Assembly (NCBI GenBank): GCA_963746175.1
Contig: CAVVAH010000001.1
Span: 372,001 to 436,000 of the forward strand
DNA: 64,000 nt
Direction: 5' to 3'
Origin: CAVVAH01 sp963746175
GTDB taxonomy: Bacteria > Actinomycetota > Actinomycetes > JACCUZ01
The notes beneath the pieces are model-generated. The model searched no databases, had not been told where the DNA came from, and was given only the letters and a program-made list of their open reading frames with translations. The translations under genes and the position numbers were made by a program. Below, in pieces: positions 15,976-24,995 of the stretch. Position 1 is the first letter of the stretch; each line of letters starts with the position of its first letter.

Positions 15976-16742
15976 TGGGAATCCTCGACGGCAAGCGGAT
16001 CCTGGTGACCGGGGTGCTGATGGACTCCTCCATCGCCTTCCACGTCGCGCGGATCGCGCAGCAGGAGGGTGCCGAGGTGGTGCTCACCTCCTTCGGCCGG
16101 ACCATGCGGATCACCCAGACCATCGCGAAGCGGCTGCCGACGACGCCGCCGGTGATCGAGCTGGACGCCTCGAACAAGGACGACTTCGAGGCGCTCGCCG
16201 ACCGCGTCCGTGAGCACGTCGACGGGCTCGACGGCGTCATGCACTCGATCGGCTACGCCCCCGAGGCCGCGCTGGGCGGCAACTTCCTCCACACCGAGTG
16301 GGCGGACGTCGCCACGGCCGTGCAGATCTCGGCGTTCTCCCTCAAGGCCCTCGCGGTCGCCGCCCGCCCGCTGATGCCCCAGGGCGGCTCGGTCGTCGGC
16401 CTGACCTTCGACGCCACGGTGGCCTGGCCCAAGTACGACTGGATGGGTGTCGCGAAGGCGGCCTTCGAGTCGACGGCCCGCTACCTGGCCCGCGACCTCG
16501 GTGCGGAGGAGATCCGGGTCAACCTGGTTGCTGCCGGTCCGCTGAAGACGACCGCGGCGAAGTCGATCCCGGGTTTCGACGAGTTCGAGGGCGTCTGGTC
16601 GACCCGGGCGCCGCTGGCCTGGGACATCTCCGACTTCGAGCCCGCCGCCCGCGCCTGCGTCGCCCTGCTGTCGGACTGGTTCCCGCGCACCACGGGGGAG
16701 ATCGTGCACGTCGACGGCGGCGTGCACGCCATGGGCGCGTAG
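15975..16742 (+). CDS. fabI: Enoyl-ACP reductase (FabI/InhA type)
   Basis: The 255-residue NADH-dependent enoyl-ACP reductase has the divergent SDR pattern of InhA. It shows G-K-R-I-L-V-T-G-V and S-S-I-A-F-H-V instead of GxxxGxG, H-S-I-G-Y-A-P in place of NNAG, and the catalytic Y-D-W-M-G-V-A-K with the 6-residue Tyr-Lys spacing. A late A-A-G-P-L-K-T-T-A-A substrate loop is also present. It ends the FAS-II cycle. The local sequence is close to mycobacterial InhA, the isoniazid and triclosan target, although drug response cannot be inferred. Confidence 0.95.
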   Translation: MGILDGKRILVTGVLMDSSIAFHVARIAQQEGAEVVLTSFGRTMRITQTIAKRLPTTPPVIELDASNKDDFEALADRVREHVDGLDGVMHSIGYAPEAALGGNFLHTEWADVATAVQISAFSLKALAVAARPLMPQGGSVVGLTFDATVAWPKYDWMGVAKAAFESTARYLARDLGAEEIRVNLVAAGPLKTTAAKSIPGFDEFEGVWSTRAPLAWDISDFEPAARACVALLSDWFPRTTGEIVHVDGGVHAMGA

Positions 16743-16763
16743 CGCGGCGGGGAGGCGGCTCCC

Positions 16764-18461
16764 GTGCGCGACGACCGTCCGGCGCTCGTCGAGCTGAGGG
16801 TCCTCGACGGCGCGAACCTCTACTTCCCGCGACCCGCGGTGAAGCTGACGCTGGACATCGGTGGGGTCCTGGACCTGACCGACGCCGAGGCGCGCGTGCT
16901 CGGCCAGGCGCTCGGCGTGCCGGCGGCCCGGCCCGGTGCAGCCGGGACGGCGCTGCGCCAGCGGTTCGCCCTGCGGGTCGTCGCCACCGTGGTGCGACGG
17001 GTTGCCCGCGGGTCCGGCACCACCCGGCTGGCGGTGCGGACCCGCCCGACCGCTGACCTGCACCGCGTCGTCGTCTCCTACCCGTGGCGGCACCGCAGCC
17101 GAGCGCAGGCGCTCGGCCACGCGGTCGCCGGCGTGCTGGACGCCCTGCCCGCGCATGACGTCGACGCGGTCCTGGACGCCGCGACCGGACATGTCCGCCG
17201 CTCGGAGCTGGGCGGGTCGCCCTCGATCCGGACCCCGCACGTGCCCGTCGTGGCCGTCACCGGGACGAACGGCAAGACCACCACCTCACGGATGATCGCC
17301 CGGATGGGCCGATGCGCCGGTCTGGTCGTGGGCTGGTCGTCGACCGACGGCGTCTACGTCGACGGCGTTCTCGTCGAGCCGGGTGACTACTCCGGGCCCT
17401 CGGGCGCAGGCAGGGTGCTGGACGACGAGCGGGTGCAGCTCGCCGTCACGGAGACCGCCCGCGGCGGAATCCTGCTGCGCGGCCTCGGGATCGCGCACAA
17501 CGACGTGTCCGTCGTGACGAACGTCAGTGCCGACCACCTGGGTCAGCAGGGGGTCGACACCGTCGACCAGCTCGCCGAGGTCAAGGCGGTCGTGACCCGG
17601 GTGACCCGGCCGAGCGGGTGGGTGGTGCTCAACGGCGACGACCCCCGGACGTTCGCCATGAGGCTCGGTGCCCGCTCGCGGGTCTGCGTGTTCTCCCGCG
17701 ACCCCGACTCGCCGGCGCTGCGCACGGTGCTCAACGAGGGCGGTCGGGCCATCACGCTGTACGACGGCGCGATCACGGTGGTGGACGCGCGTCGCGAGCC
17801 GGAGCCGCTGCTGCCCGTCGTCGACGTACCGATGACGCTGTCGGGCCTGTCGCACGTCAACGTGGAGAACGCCCTGGCCGCGGTCGGCGCGGGGCTCGGA
17901 GTCGGGCTGCCGCGGGAGGCGGTCGCCGACGGGCTCCGCTCCTTCCGGCCCGGGCCGGACGACAACCCCGGCCGGATGAACGTCTGGACCCTCGGAGGGC
18001 TCACCGTCGTGGTCGACCTGGCGCACAACGAGGCAGGCGTCGCCGCCCTGCTCGAGGTGCTGCGCGGCCTGCGGCCCGACGGCAACGCTGTGCGGCTCGT
18101 CGTCGGCACGCCTGGCGACCGCACCGACGACATCATCCGGGGCGTCGGGGAGATCGCGGCCCGCGGAGCCGACGAGGTCGTCGTCGGGCACAAGGAGCAC
18201 TACCTGCGCGGTCGTGACCCCGACGACCTGGCCGCTCTGCTCCGGGACGGCGCCGCGGCGGTCGGGGTCACCGACGTACCGGTCCACCCCACGGAGCTGG
18301 CCGGCCTGCAGGCGCTGGTCGCCCGGTCCGCACCAGGAGACGTGATCGGGATCATGTGCCACGCCGAGCGCCTCGAGATCGGTGCCTGGCTGACGGGGGA
18401 GGGCGCCGAGGTCGCGACGCCGGAGGTCATCCGCGAGAAGGTCCTCGCCGCCCGCGCCTGA
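16764..18461 (+). CDS. Mur ligase family protein, CphA-like without ATP-grasp
   Basis: This is a 565-residue protein read from GTG after a GGGGAGG site, 21 bases past fabI. The first 160 residues begin V-E-L-R-V-L-D-G-A-N-L-Y, resembling the first lines of cyanophycin synthetase, but no ATP-grasp domain follows. A Mur ligase core starts at V-T-G-T-N-G-K-T-T-T near residue 168, continues through N-V-S-A-D-H-L-G, and ends with a C-terminal ligase domain holding D-L-A-H-N-E-A-G. It should couple an amino acid or peptide to a carboxylate using ATP. The real substrate is unknown. A full cphA lies 3 kb away. Confidence 0.8.
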   Translation: MRDDRPALVELRVLDGANLYFPRPAVKLTLDIGGVLDLTDAEARVLGQALGVPAARPGAAGTALRQRFALRVVATVVRRVARGSGTTRLAVRTRPTADLHRVVVSYPWRHRSRAQALGHAVAGVLDALPAHDVDAVLDAATGHVRRSELGGSPSIRTPHVPVVAVTGTNGKTTTSRMIARMGRCAGLVVGWSSTDGVYVDGVLVEPGDYSGPSGAGRVLDDERVQLAVTETARGGILLRGLGIAHNDVSVVTNVSADHLGQQGVDTVDQLAEVKAVVTRVTRPSGWVVLNGDDPRTFAMRLGARSRVCVFSRDPDSPALRTVLNEGGRAITLYDGAITVVDARREPEPLLPVVDVPMTLSGLSHVNVENALAAVGAGLGVGLPREAVADGLRSFRPGPDDNPGRMNVWTLGGLTVVVDLAHNEAGVAALLEVLRGLRPDGNAVRLVVGTPGDRTDDIIRGVGEIAARGADEVVVGHKEHYLRGRDPDDLAALLRDGAAAVGVTDVPVHPTELAGLQALVARSAPGDVIGIMCHAERLEIGAWLTGEGAEVATPEVIREKVLAARA

Positions 18462-18517
18462 GCGCGGACGACGAGGACTCAGCCGCCGGGCGGCCCGGTG
18501 CGCCGGACGGTCGGATG

Positions 18518-19357
18518 TCAGACCCGCTCGCAGGTGAGGAGCAGGTACTCCCAGTCCAGGACGGTGCGGCCGTCGGTGCCGCTGTCGAAGCGCTCGGCGA
18601 GCTCCTCCAGCGCCCGGTCGAGCGCGGCGACCTTCTCCGGGTCGTCGGCGATCGAGCTGTAGACGGCGATCGTCGGGCCGTAGTGCGACTTGAAGTAGTC
18701 GCGGAAGTCGGCCGGGGTGCGGAAGTGGTCGACGCGCAGGTTCGCACGGGAGGCGGAGACCTCGGTGACCCGGTCGCCGAGCAGCGCGCGCACGTGCTCC
18801 TCGCTGCCCCACAGCGGCGGCGGCTGTGCGCCGGGCGGGGGCGCGGGAGCGTACGCCTTCATGGTGGCGAACATCTGCCCGATGAAGCCCTCCGGCGTCC
18901 AGCTGAGCAGGCCGATGGTGCCGCCGGGGCGGCAGACCCGCACCAGCTCGTCCGCGGCCGCCTGGTGGTGCGGGGCGAACATGACCCCGACCGCGGACAG
19001 CACGGTGTCGAACTCGGCGTCGTCGTACGGCAGCGCCTCGGCGTCGCCCTGCTCCCACTCGATCTCGACGCCCGCGTCGGCTGCCACCTTGCGCCCCGCG
19101 TCGAAGAGCTCGGGCGTGAGGTCGGAGGCCACGACCCGGGCGCCGGCCAGGGCGGCCGGAATGCTGGCGTTGCCGCTGCCGGCCGCCACGTCGAGCACCC
19201 GCTCGCCGGGTCCGACGCCGCTGGCCGTGACCAGCGCCGGTCCGAGGCCGGTGATGAGGTCCTCCACCAGCTCCGGGTAGTCGCCCGCGGCCCACATGGC
19301 CCGGTGCCGCTCCTTGAGCGCCTTGTCCGCCTGCTGTTCTGCTGACTGGTCCGTCAT
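18518..19357 (-). CDS. Class I SAM-dependent methyltransferase
   Basis: The 279-residue protein has the methyltransferase order of motifs: V-L-D-V-A-A-G-S-G-N (SAM site) near residue 54, a D-L-T-P acidic end of strand 2, E-Q-G-D-A-E-A-L-P, and a following hydrophobic strand with F-D-T-V-L-S. It belongs to the UbiE-like group. The C-terminal half is specific and gives no clear substrate. The ATG follows AGGAGGGAA, a strong ribosome site, unlike its leaderless neighbours. The substrate is undetermined. Confidence 0.85.
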   Translation of the reverse strand: MTDQSAEQQADKALKERHRAMWAAGDYPELVEDLITGLGPALVTASGVGPGERVLDVAAGSGNASIPAALAGARVVASDLTPELFDAGRKVAADAGVEIEWEQGDAEALPYDDAEFDTVLSAVGVMFAPHHQAAADELVRVCRPGGTIGLLSWTPEGFIGQMFATMKAYAPAPPPGAQPPPLWGSEEHVRALLGDRVTEVSASRANLRVDHFRTPADFRDYFKSHYGPTIAVYSSIADDPEKVAALDRALEELAERFDSGTDGRTVLDWEYLLLTCERV

Positions 19358-19461
19358 GTCCGTTTCCCTCCTGTGGTCGCTGTGTCTTCGACGGTAGGGA
19401 GGTCTGGGACGGGCGGATACCGCGCCGACGCGTAGCTGTCGGCGGGCGGTGCCGACCGGGT

Positions 19462-20586
19462 CTACGCGTCGGCGCGTGCGTAGTCGTCGACGCCCAGCAC
19501 GAGCGCTGCGGCGGCGGTGCGCTGGGCCGAGCCGGTGAGGTCGAGCTTGCGGTAGACCGTCTGCAGGTGCCGCTCGACGGTCCGGACGCTGAGCACGAGC
19601 CGGTCGGCGATCTCGCGGTTGTCATGGCCGGCCGCGACCAGGTCCAGCACCTCCCGCTCCCGCCCGGTGAGCCGGTCGAGCACCGCGGTCGCTGCCGTCG
19701 ACTGCGCAGGGACGGCCGGCCGGAGGGTGTCCGGGGCCAGGAAGGCGGCCAGCTCCTCGAAGCACACGTCGGTGGCCGGCTCGCCGTCCAGCAGGACGTG
19801 GTTGTCGGACTCCAGGGTGACCAGCCGGGCACCCGTGATCTCGGCTGCCAGGCGGCGGCCGCCGTCGAGCGGGTTGATCTGGTCGCCGCGCGAGTGCATG
19901 ACCAGCGTGGGGAGGCGCAGCTGCGGCAGGAGGCCCGAGACGTCGACGTCCATCCGCGCCCGACGGAAGGCGACGGCGTTCTCGGCTGTGGTCGAGCGAC
20001 GCATCAGCTCGTCCACCCACGTCATCTGCTCGGGCGTCGCCCCGGGCATCAGCAGGTCGGTGAAGACCCGGCGGAACCGGCCCTCGGGGCGGGCCCACCC
20101 GACCTCGATCATGCTGGTGAACACCTCCTCGAGCCGGCGGCTCTCGTTCGAGCTGTCGCCGACGGTCGCGACGTAGCTGGCGAGCAGGATTAGGCGGGAG
20201 ACCCGCTCGGGGTGCCGGAGTGCGTACGCCACGGCGACCGGACCGCCCTGCGCCATGCCCAGCAGCGCGAAGCGGTCGACCCGGGCGGCCTCGACCACCG
20301 CCTCCAGGTCGGCCAGCCGGGCCTCGAACGAGAAGTCGGTGACCTCCCAGTCCGAGAGGCCGAAGCCGCGCTCGTCGTACCGCACGCAGGACGAGACCTC
20401 GCCGAGCCGGCGCACGAAGTGCTTCCAGACCGGGCTCTGCAGGTCGTACTCGAGGTGGCTGAGCCAGCAGGTGGAGACGACCAGCGGTGGCCCGTCCTCG
20501 CCGAGCCGCGCGTACGCGATCCGGGTGCCGTCGGCGGACCGGGCAAAGGCCACCGACTGGGCCGGCGGGTGGGTGGAGGGCGCCAC
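19462..20586 (-). CDS. LuxR-type regulator with alpha/beta-hydrolase sensor domain
   Basis: The 374-residue protein joins an alpha/beta-hydrolase fold (about residues 10-270) to a C-terminal LuxR DNA-binding domain (L-T-G-R-E-R-E-V-L-D-L-V-A; I-A-D-R-L; V-E-R-H-L). In the hydrolase part the nucleophile elbow reads G-M-A-Q-G-G: the Ser of GxSxG is Ala. The acid (S-R-G-D) and the His (D-N-H-V) remain. It is therefore more likely a ligand sensor than an enzyme. The start at GTG 20586 is chosen because TACCGT lies 7 bases before it; the frame is open 24 bases further. It may regulate neighbouring genes. Confidence 0.85.
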   Translation of the reverse strand: MAPSTHPPAQSVAFARSADGTRIAYARLGEDGPPLVVSTCWLSHLEYDLQSPVWKHFVRRLGEVSSCVRYDERGFGLSDWEVTDFSFEARLADLEAVVEAARVDRFALLGMAQGGPVAVAYALRHPERVSRLILLASYVATVGDSSNESRRLEEVFTSMIEVGWARPEGRFRRVFTDLLMPGATPEQMTWVDELMRRSTTAENAVAFRRARMDVDVSGLLPQLRLPTLVMHSRGDQINPLDGGRRLAAEITGARLVTLESDNHVLLDGEPATDVCFEELAAFLAPDTLRPAVPAQSTAATAVLDRLTGREREVLDLVAAGHDNREIADRLVLSVRTVERHLQTVYRKLDLTGSAQRTAAAALVLGVDDYARADA

Positions 20587-20593
20587 GCCGATG

Positions 20594-20599
20594 ACGGTA
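20594..20599 (-). promoter_or_regulatory. Leaderless -10 box of the LuxR-hydrolase gene
   Basis: TACCGT on the minus strand lies 7 bases before the GTG at 20586 and decides that start. Confidence 0.5.
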
Positions 20600-20687
20600 G
20601 CCGGAGCCACCGCGACCGGTCAGGGGATCGGTGCCAGACCTCTGTGGATCTCGAGACGACACGCCGGGCCCGAGGCGGCGCGTCGTC

Positions 20688-21281
20688 TCAAGAGCCGCTG
20701 GTGGTGAAGCGGGTCGCTGGGTCGAGGCACCAGGCGAGGACGGCCGGCCACGGGCCGTAGCCGTCGTCGATCGTGAGGTGGCCGGCGCCGCGCAGCACCT
20801 CGCTGTCCAGCCCGAGCGTGAGCCCGTAGAGCTCGGCGGCCGTGCCCTCGCTGCTGTACGGGTCGGCGTCGGAGCACACCAGGCGTGCGTCGGTGCGTGC
20901 GGCCGCCCGGACCGCGGCCGCGTCCCCCGGCGCCACGAACTCCGAGATCGCCGGGATGCCCGCGGTCACGGCCGGGCTCGGGGGAGCCACGAGCAGAAGC
21001 CTGTCGGCGACCGGGTCGACCAGGCTCTCGGCCGCGGCGTGCAGCCACAGCAGGCAGCCGAGGCTGTGCGCCACGACGACGCGCTCGCCGGCTCCCATCT
21101 GCCGCCACTCGGAGGTGAAGGCGTCGAGCCAGTCCGCGAGCACCGGGAGGTCGGCCGACGGGAGCTGCGGGTAGAGCACCTGCTCTCCCTCGCCGCGCAG
21201 GGCGTCGACCAGCCACCACTCCCAGTGCTCCGGGGGCCGATGGTTCTCCCAGCCGTGCAGGACGAGGAACCGGCGGCTCAC
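20688..21281 (-). CDS. RBBP9/YdeN family alpha/beta hydrolase
   Basis: This is a 197-residue single-domain hydrolase. V-L-H-G-W-E-N near the start forms the oxyanion region, V-A-H-S-L-G-C holds the nucleophilic Ser, a late D-A-D-P-Y-S-S holds the acid, and G-A-G-H-L-T holds the His. RBBP9-type enzymes are small serine hydrolases with undefined natural substrates. Its GTG overlaps the stop of cphA by four bases, so it is translated after cyanophycin synthetase, which suggests a linked role such as handling peptides or esters. Confidence 0.88.
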   Translation of the reverse strand: MSRRFLVLHGWENHRPPEHWEWWLVDALRGEGEQVLYPQLPSADLPVLADWLDAFTSEWRQMGAGERVVVAHSLGCLLWLHAAAESLVDPVADRLLLVAPPSPAVTAGIPAISEFVAPGDAAAVRAAARTDARLVCSDADPYSSEGTAAELYGLTLGLDSEVLRGAGHLTIDDGYGPWPAVLAWCLDPATRFTTSGS

Positions 21282-24025
21282 GGGGCGACGGTGTCCGGGT
21301 CGCCCACCGCCTCGCCGACGTGGGCGCCGGCCTGCGCCTGGTGCGACATCGTCTCCAGCTCGGCCAGGACGTTCGCGTGCTTGTCGACGCAGAGCACGAC
21401 GAGGTCGCCCGGGTTGGCGCGGGCCATCGCGTGGTGCACCGCCGGGATCTCCTCGAGGACCACCTCGACCTGCTTGCACCGCGCGCCCTTGGCCATGCTG
21501 TCGCGAGCACCCTCGGCGACGAGGTCGGCGACGTTGCCGCGGACGCGGCCGCGCAGCGCAAGGTCCTCGCGCACGATGAGGACGTCGAAGTGCTCGGCCG
21601 CCACCGACCCCAGCTCGCGCATGTCCTCGTCGCGCCGGTCTCCGGCCGTGGCCACCACGCCGATCCGCTGCGGCTTCGCCAGCTCTGAGGTCTGCTGGGC
21701 GCTGTCGGCGAGCTGCTCCACGAAGTCGCCGAGCATCCGCATGCCCGGCGCGTTGTGGCAGTAGTCGACGATGACCGTCGCGCCGCCGACGTCGATCTGG
21801 TTGAGGCGGCCGGGCGACAGGTAGTACGACGTGGTGAAGGTGCGCAGCCCCTGGCGGATGTCGTGCAGGTGGGCGCCGGCGGCGAACGCTGCACCGGCCG
21901 CGGCCAGCGAGTTCTGCACGTTCATCTTGGCCTTGCCGCCGAAGGTCGCCGGCAGCAGATGGGTCCAGGCCAGCTGCATCGAGCGTCGGCCGTGCCGGAG
22001 CACGATCATCTCGCCGAGGTCGCTGCGCTCCAGGAGGACGGCCCGGCCGCCGCGTCGGCAGTGGTCGTCGACCATCTCCATCGTCTCGCTGCCGGCCTCG
22101 GCCATCGTGAACCACACGACCTCGCCGGAGCAGCGCCGCCGCATACCTCGAACCAGCTCGTCGTCGGCGTTCAGCACGGCGAACCCGTCCCGCGGCACGG
22201 CCTCGACGACGACCTGCTTGACCTCGGCCAGCTGCTCGAGGGTGTCGATGCCGCGCATGCCCAGGTGGTCGGGCGCCACGTTGAGCACGACGGCGACGTC
22301 GTTGCGCTGGTAACCCAGTCCCTCGCGCAGGATGCCCCCGCGCGCGACCTCGAAGACCGCGAAGTCGACCCTCGGGTTCTGGAGGACCATCCGGGCGGAC
22401 TTCGGACCGCTGGCGTCGGCCCTGATGACGAGCCGCTCGTCGATGACGATGCCGTCGGTCGAGGTCATGCCGACCTTGCGGCCCATGCCCTTGAAGACGT
22501 GGGCGATCATCCGCGACGTCGTCGTCTTCCCGTTGGTGCCCGTGACCGCGACGATGGGGATCCGACTCGGGGTTCCCGGCGGGAACAGCGAGTCGACGAC
22601 CGGCTTGGCGACGAACTGCGCGTCGCCGACGGTCGGGTGCGTGTGCATCCGGAAGCCGGGCGCGGCGTTGACCTCGCAGATCGCCCCCCCGGTCTCGCGG
22701 ACCGGCTCGGCGATGTCCGGGGAGATGAAGTCGATGCCGGCCACGTCGAGCCCGACGACCCGGGCGGCCTCCTCGGCGATCTCGACGTTGTCGGGGTGCG
22801 CCTCGAGGGTGCGGTCGATGGAGATGCCGCCGGTCGACATGTTGCCGGTCAGCGTGAGCTTGACCATGGTGCCCTCGGGCGGGACGTCGTCCATCCCGTA
22901 GCCCTGCTCGCGCACGAGCTCGACGGCCGCGTCGTCGACCTTGATGCGCGTGAGCACCTTCTCGTGCCCGACGCCGCGGCGCGGGTCGGCGTTGGTCTCG
23001 TCGACCAGCTCGCGGACGGTTCGCGTGCCGTCGCCGACGACGTGGGCGGGAACCCGCTCGGCCAGCGCGACGAGCTTGCCGCCGATGACGAGCACCCGGT
23101 AGTCCTTGCCGGTGATGAACGACTCGACCACGACCCAGCCGCGACGGGACTCGTCCTGCGCGGAGGGGAAGGCGGTGCGGACGTCGTCGGAGTCCTTGAG
23201 GTCGAGCATCACGCCTCGGCCGTGGTTGCCGTCCAGCGGCTTCACCACGACCGGGTAGCCGATCCGGTCGGCGACCCGCACGGCCTGCTCGGCGGTGCGC
23301 ACCGACTCGGACCGAGGGACGGGCAGCCCGGCGGCCGCGAGCAGCCGGGTCGTGAGCTCCTTGTCGCCGGCGATGTCGACGGCCAACGCGGACGTGTTCG
23401 ACGTCATGGTGGCGCGGATCCGCTGCTGGTGCACCCCCTGGCCAAGCTGCACCAGGGAGTGCTCGTTGAGTCGCAGCCACGGGATGTCGCGGGACACGGC
23501 CTCGTCGAGGATCGCCTGGGTCGACGGACCGAATGCCGTGCGCTGCGCCTGGAGCAGGAACCTCTCCAGCTCGGCCGCGAAGTCGAACTCCGGGTCGGCC
23601 TTGACGAGGTGGTTCACGAGGCGCACGGCGAGGGTGCCGGCGCGGAGCCCGACCTGCTCGTCGACGTAGCCGTAGATGACGTTGTACTGACCGGTGACGC
23701 CGGTGCTGCGGGTCTTCCCCCGGCGGATGTCGTGGCCCGCCTCCTGCTGCAGCTGCAGTGCGACGTGCTCACCCACGTGGCCCAGCCAGGTGCCCTCCTT
23801 GAGCCGCTCGAGGAATCCGCCGCGGTGACCACGCGAGCAGGTGTGCCGCACGATGCCGGGCAACGCGTCGACCAGCCCGTCGACGAAGCCGGGGATGGTG
23901 TTGGTCGGGTGCTCCTCGAGGGAGCCGAGGTCGACGAGCAGGTGGATCGCCGGCTCGTAGGACCACAGGTTGGGCCCTCGGTACACCCGGGTCTGCAGGA
24001 TCGCGAGGTCCGGGCTCGCCGTCAT
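21278..24025 (-). CDS. cphA: Cyanophycin synthetase
   Basis: This 915-residue enzyme builds the Asp-Arg storage polymer multi-L-arginyl-poly-L-aspartate. Three parts are visible. The N-terminal domain contains R-G-P-N-L-W. The ATP-grasp domain (about residues 220-480), with V-V-K-P-L-D-G-N-H-G-R-G, adds Asp. The Mur-ligase-like domain, starting near residue 490 with V-T-G-T-N-G-K-T-T-T, adds Arg. The length is normal for bacterial CphA. The gene is followed by a coupled hydrolase and preceded by cyanophycinase on the same strand, so synthesis and breakdown genes are together. The cell can store nitrogen as cyanophycin. Confidence 0.96.
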   Translation of the reverse strand: MTASPDLAILQTRVYRGPNLWSYEPAIHLLVDLGSLEEHPTNTIPGFVDGLVDALPGIVRHTCSRGHRGGFLERLKEGTWLGHVGEHVALQLQQEAGHDIRRGKTRSTGVTGQYNVIYGYVDEQVGLRAGTLAVRLVNHLVKADPEFDFAAELERFLLQAQRTAFGPSTQAILDEAVSRDIPWLRLNEHSLVQLGQGVHQQRIRATMTSNTSALAVDIAGDKELTTRLLAAAGLPVPRSESVRTAEQAVRVADRIGYPVVVKPLDGNHGRGVMLDLKDSDDVRTAFPSAQDESRRGWVVVESFITGKDYRVLVIGGKLVALAERVPAHVVGDGTRTVRELVDETNADPRRGVGHEKVLTRIKVDDAAVELVREQGYGMDDVPPEGTMVKLTLTGNMSTGGISIDRTLEAHPDNVEIAEEAARVVGLDVAGIDFISPDIAEPVRETGGAICEVNAAPGFRMHTHPTVGDAQFVAKPVVDSLFPPGTPSRIPIVAVTGTNGKTTTSRMIAHVFKGMGRKVGMTSTDGIVIDERLVIRADASGPKSARMVLQNPRVDFAVFEVARGGILREGLGYQRNDVAVVLNVAPDHLGMRGIDTLEQLAEVKQVVVEAVPRDGFAVLNADDELVRGMRRRCSGEVVWFTMAEAGSETMEMVDDHCRRGGRAVLLERSDLGEMIVLRHGRRSMQLAWTHLLPATFGGKAKMNVQNSLAAAGAAFAAGAHLHDIRQGLRTFTTSYYLSPGRLNQIDVGGATVIVDYCHNAPGMRMLGDFVEQLADSAQQTSELAKPQRIGVVATAGDRRDEDMRELGSVAAEHFDVLIVREDLALRGRVRGNVADLVAEGARDSMAKGARCKQVEVVLEEIPAVHHAMARANPGDLVVLCVDKHANVLAELETMSHQAQAGAHVGEAVGDPDTVAP

Positions 24026-24077
24026 GACGTCAGGGTCCCCAGGCGATCGTGACCCTGCGAGCGGTCTCGGGAGGTCC

Positions 24078-24950
24078 TCATCGGTCGTCGTCCTCCTCGG
24101 GTCGGGCCACGAGCTGGTGGGCGAGGTGCTCCTCGCGGAAGTCGACCAGACGCCGCAGCGTCAGGTCGAACCGGGCCCCCGACGGCAGGGTGTGCACCAC
24201 CACCCCGGAGACGAGCAGCGGTGCCCCGAGCTCGGCGATGTGGGCGTCGCTCACCGCGCCGGACCCGTCCGCGACGAAGACGCAGCCGCTGCCCACGACC
24301 TCGAGCAGGTGCCCGCCGCGGACGACGGCGGCGGTGTCCTCGTCGACACCGAGGCCGAGCAGCCGCGGCGAGCGCGCCACCAGGGAGAGCAGCCGGCCGT
24401 AGCGGTTCCGCTGCGCGAAGTGCTGGTCGACGATCACGTCGGGGAGCAGACCGAGCCCGGCGGCCGACGCCGTCACGCCCTGCCTCGGGGTGTCCTGCTC
24501 GTCGCCGAAGGCGATCATGTGCTCGCTCACGGCGCTGGCACCCGCCGAGGTGCCTCCGACCAGCGCGCCACGCCCGTACGCCGACCGCACGGCGTCGCCG
24601 AACCTGGTGCCACCGATCACCTGGGTGAGCTTGAGCTGGTTGCCGCCGGTCATGAAGACGGCGTCCACGTCCGCCAGGCGGTCGGCGAGCGCGGGGTCGT
24701 CCGCCTCGAACCGGGACTCCGGTCGCAGCGGCACGACGTCGCCGGCACCCAGCTCCCGGAACACCGCGGCGTACTCGTCGAGGATCTCCGGACCGAGGGA
24801 CGAGGCCGTGGCGACGACGGCGATGCGCGGTTCCGCACCGGCGAGCCGGACGAACTCCCGGAGGACGATGCGGGAGCCGGTCCGGTCCTCGGCACCGCCG
24901 ATGACGCACAGAGTCCCGGCCGCGACGGGGCTCACCGCTCGACGAGGCAC
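24078..24950 (-). CDS. cphB: Cyanophycinase
   Basis: This is a 290-residue S51-family serine peptidase that cuts cyanophycin into beta-Asp-Arg dipeptides. The nucleophile motif is G-G-T-S-A-G-A-S near residue 135, after F-M-T-G-G-N-Q-L; D-Q-H-F-A-Q-R-N-R and L-G-L-G-V-D-E-D-T-A follow as in CphB. There is no signal peptide, so it is intracellular. The GTG at 24950 has a TACCCT box 6 bases upstream. No isoaspartyl dipeptidase gene is nearby to finish the degradation. Confidence 0.93.
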   Translation of the reverse strand: MPRRAVSPVAAGTLCVIGGAEDRTGSRIVLREFVRLAGAEPRIAVVATASSLGPEILDEYAAVFRELGAGDVVPLRPESRFEADDPALADRLADVDAVFMTGGNQLKLTQVIGGTRFGDAVRSAYGRGALVGGTSAGASAVSEHMIAFGDEQDTPRQGVTASAAGLGLLPDVIVDQHFAQRNRYGRLLSLVARSPRLLGLGVDEDTAAVVRGGHLLEVVGSGCVFVADGSGAVSDAHIAELGAPLLVSGVVVHTLPSGARFDLTLRRLVDFREEHLAHQLVARPEEDDDR

Positions 24951-24956
24951 GGTCCG

Positions 24957-24962
24957 AGGGTA
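24957..24962 (-). promoter_or_regulatory. Leaderless -10 box of cyanophycinase
   Basis: TACCCT on the minus strand lies 6 bases before the GTG at 24950, supporting this start within a longer open frame. cphA is downstream on the same strand and may be read from here. Confidence 0.5.
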
Positions 24963-24995
24963 GAGGTCGCGCTGAGCCCGGGGCAGGATGACCCG

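Noticed and set aside
21755..24052. A 765-codon plus-strand frame opposite cphA
   Set aside because: The sequence is low-complexity Asp/Val/Gly/Arg antisense of CphA motifs.
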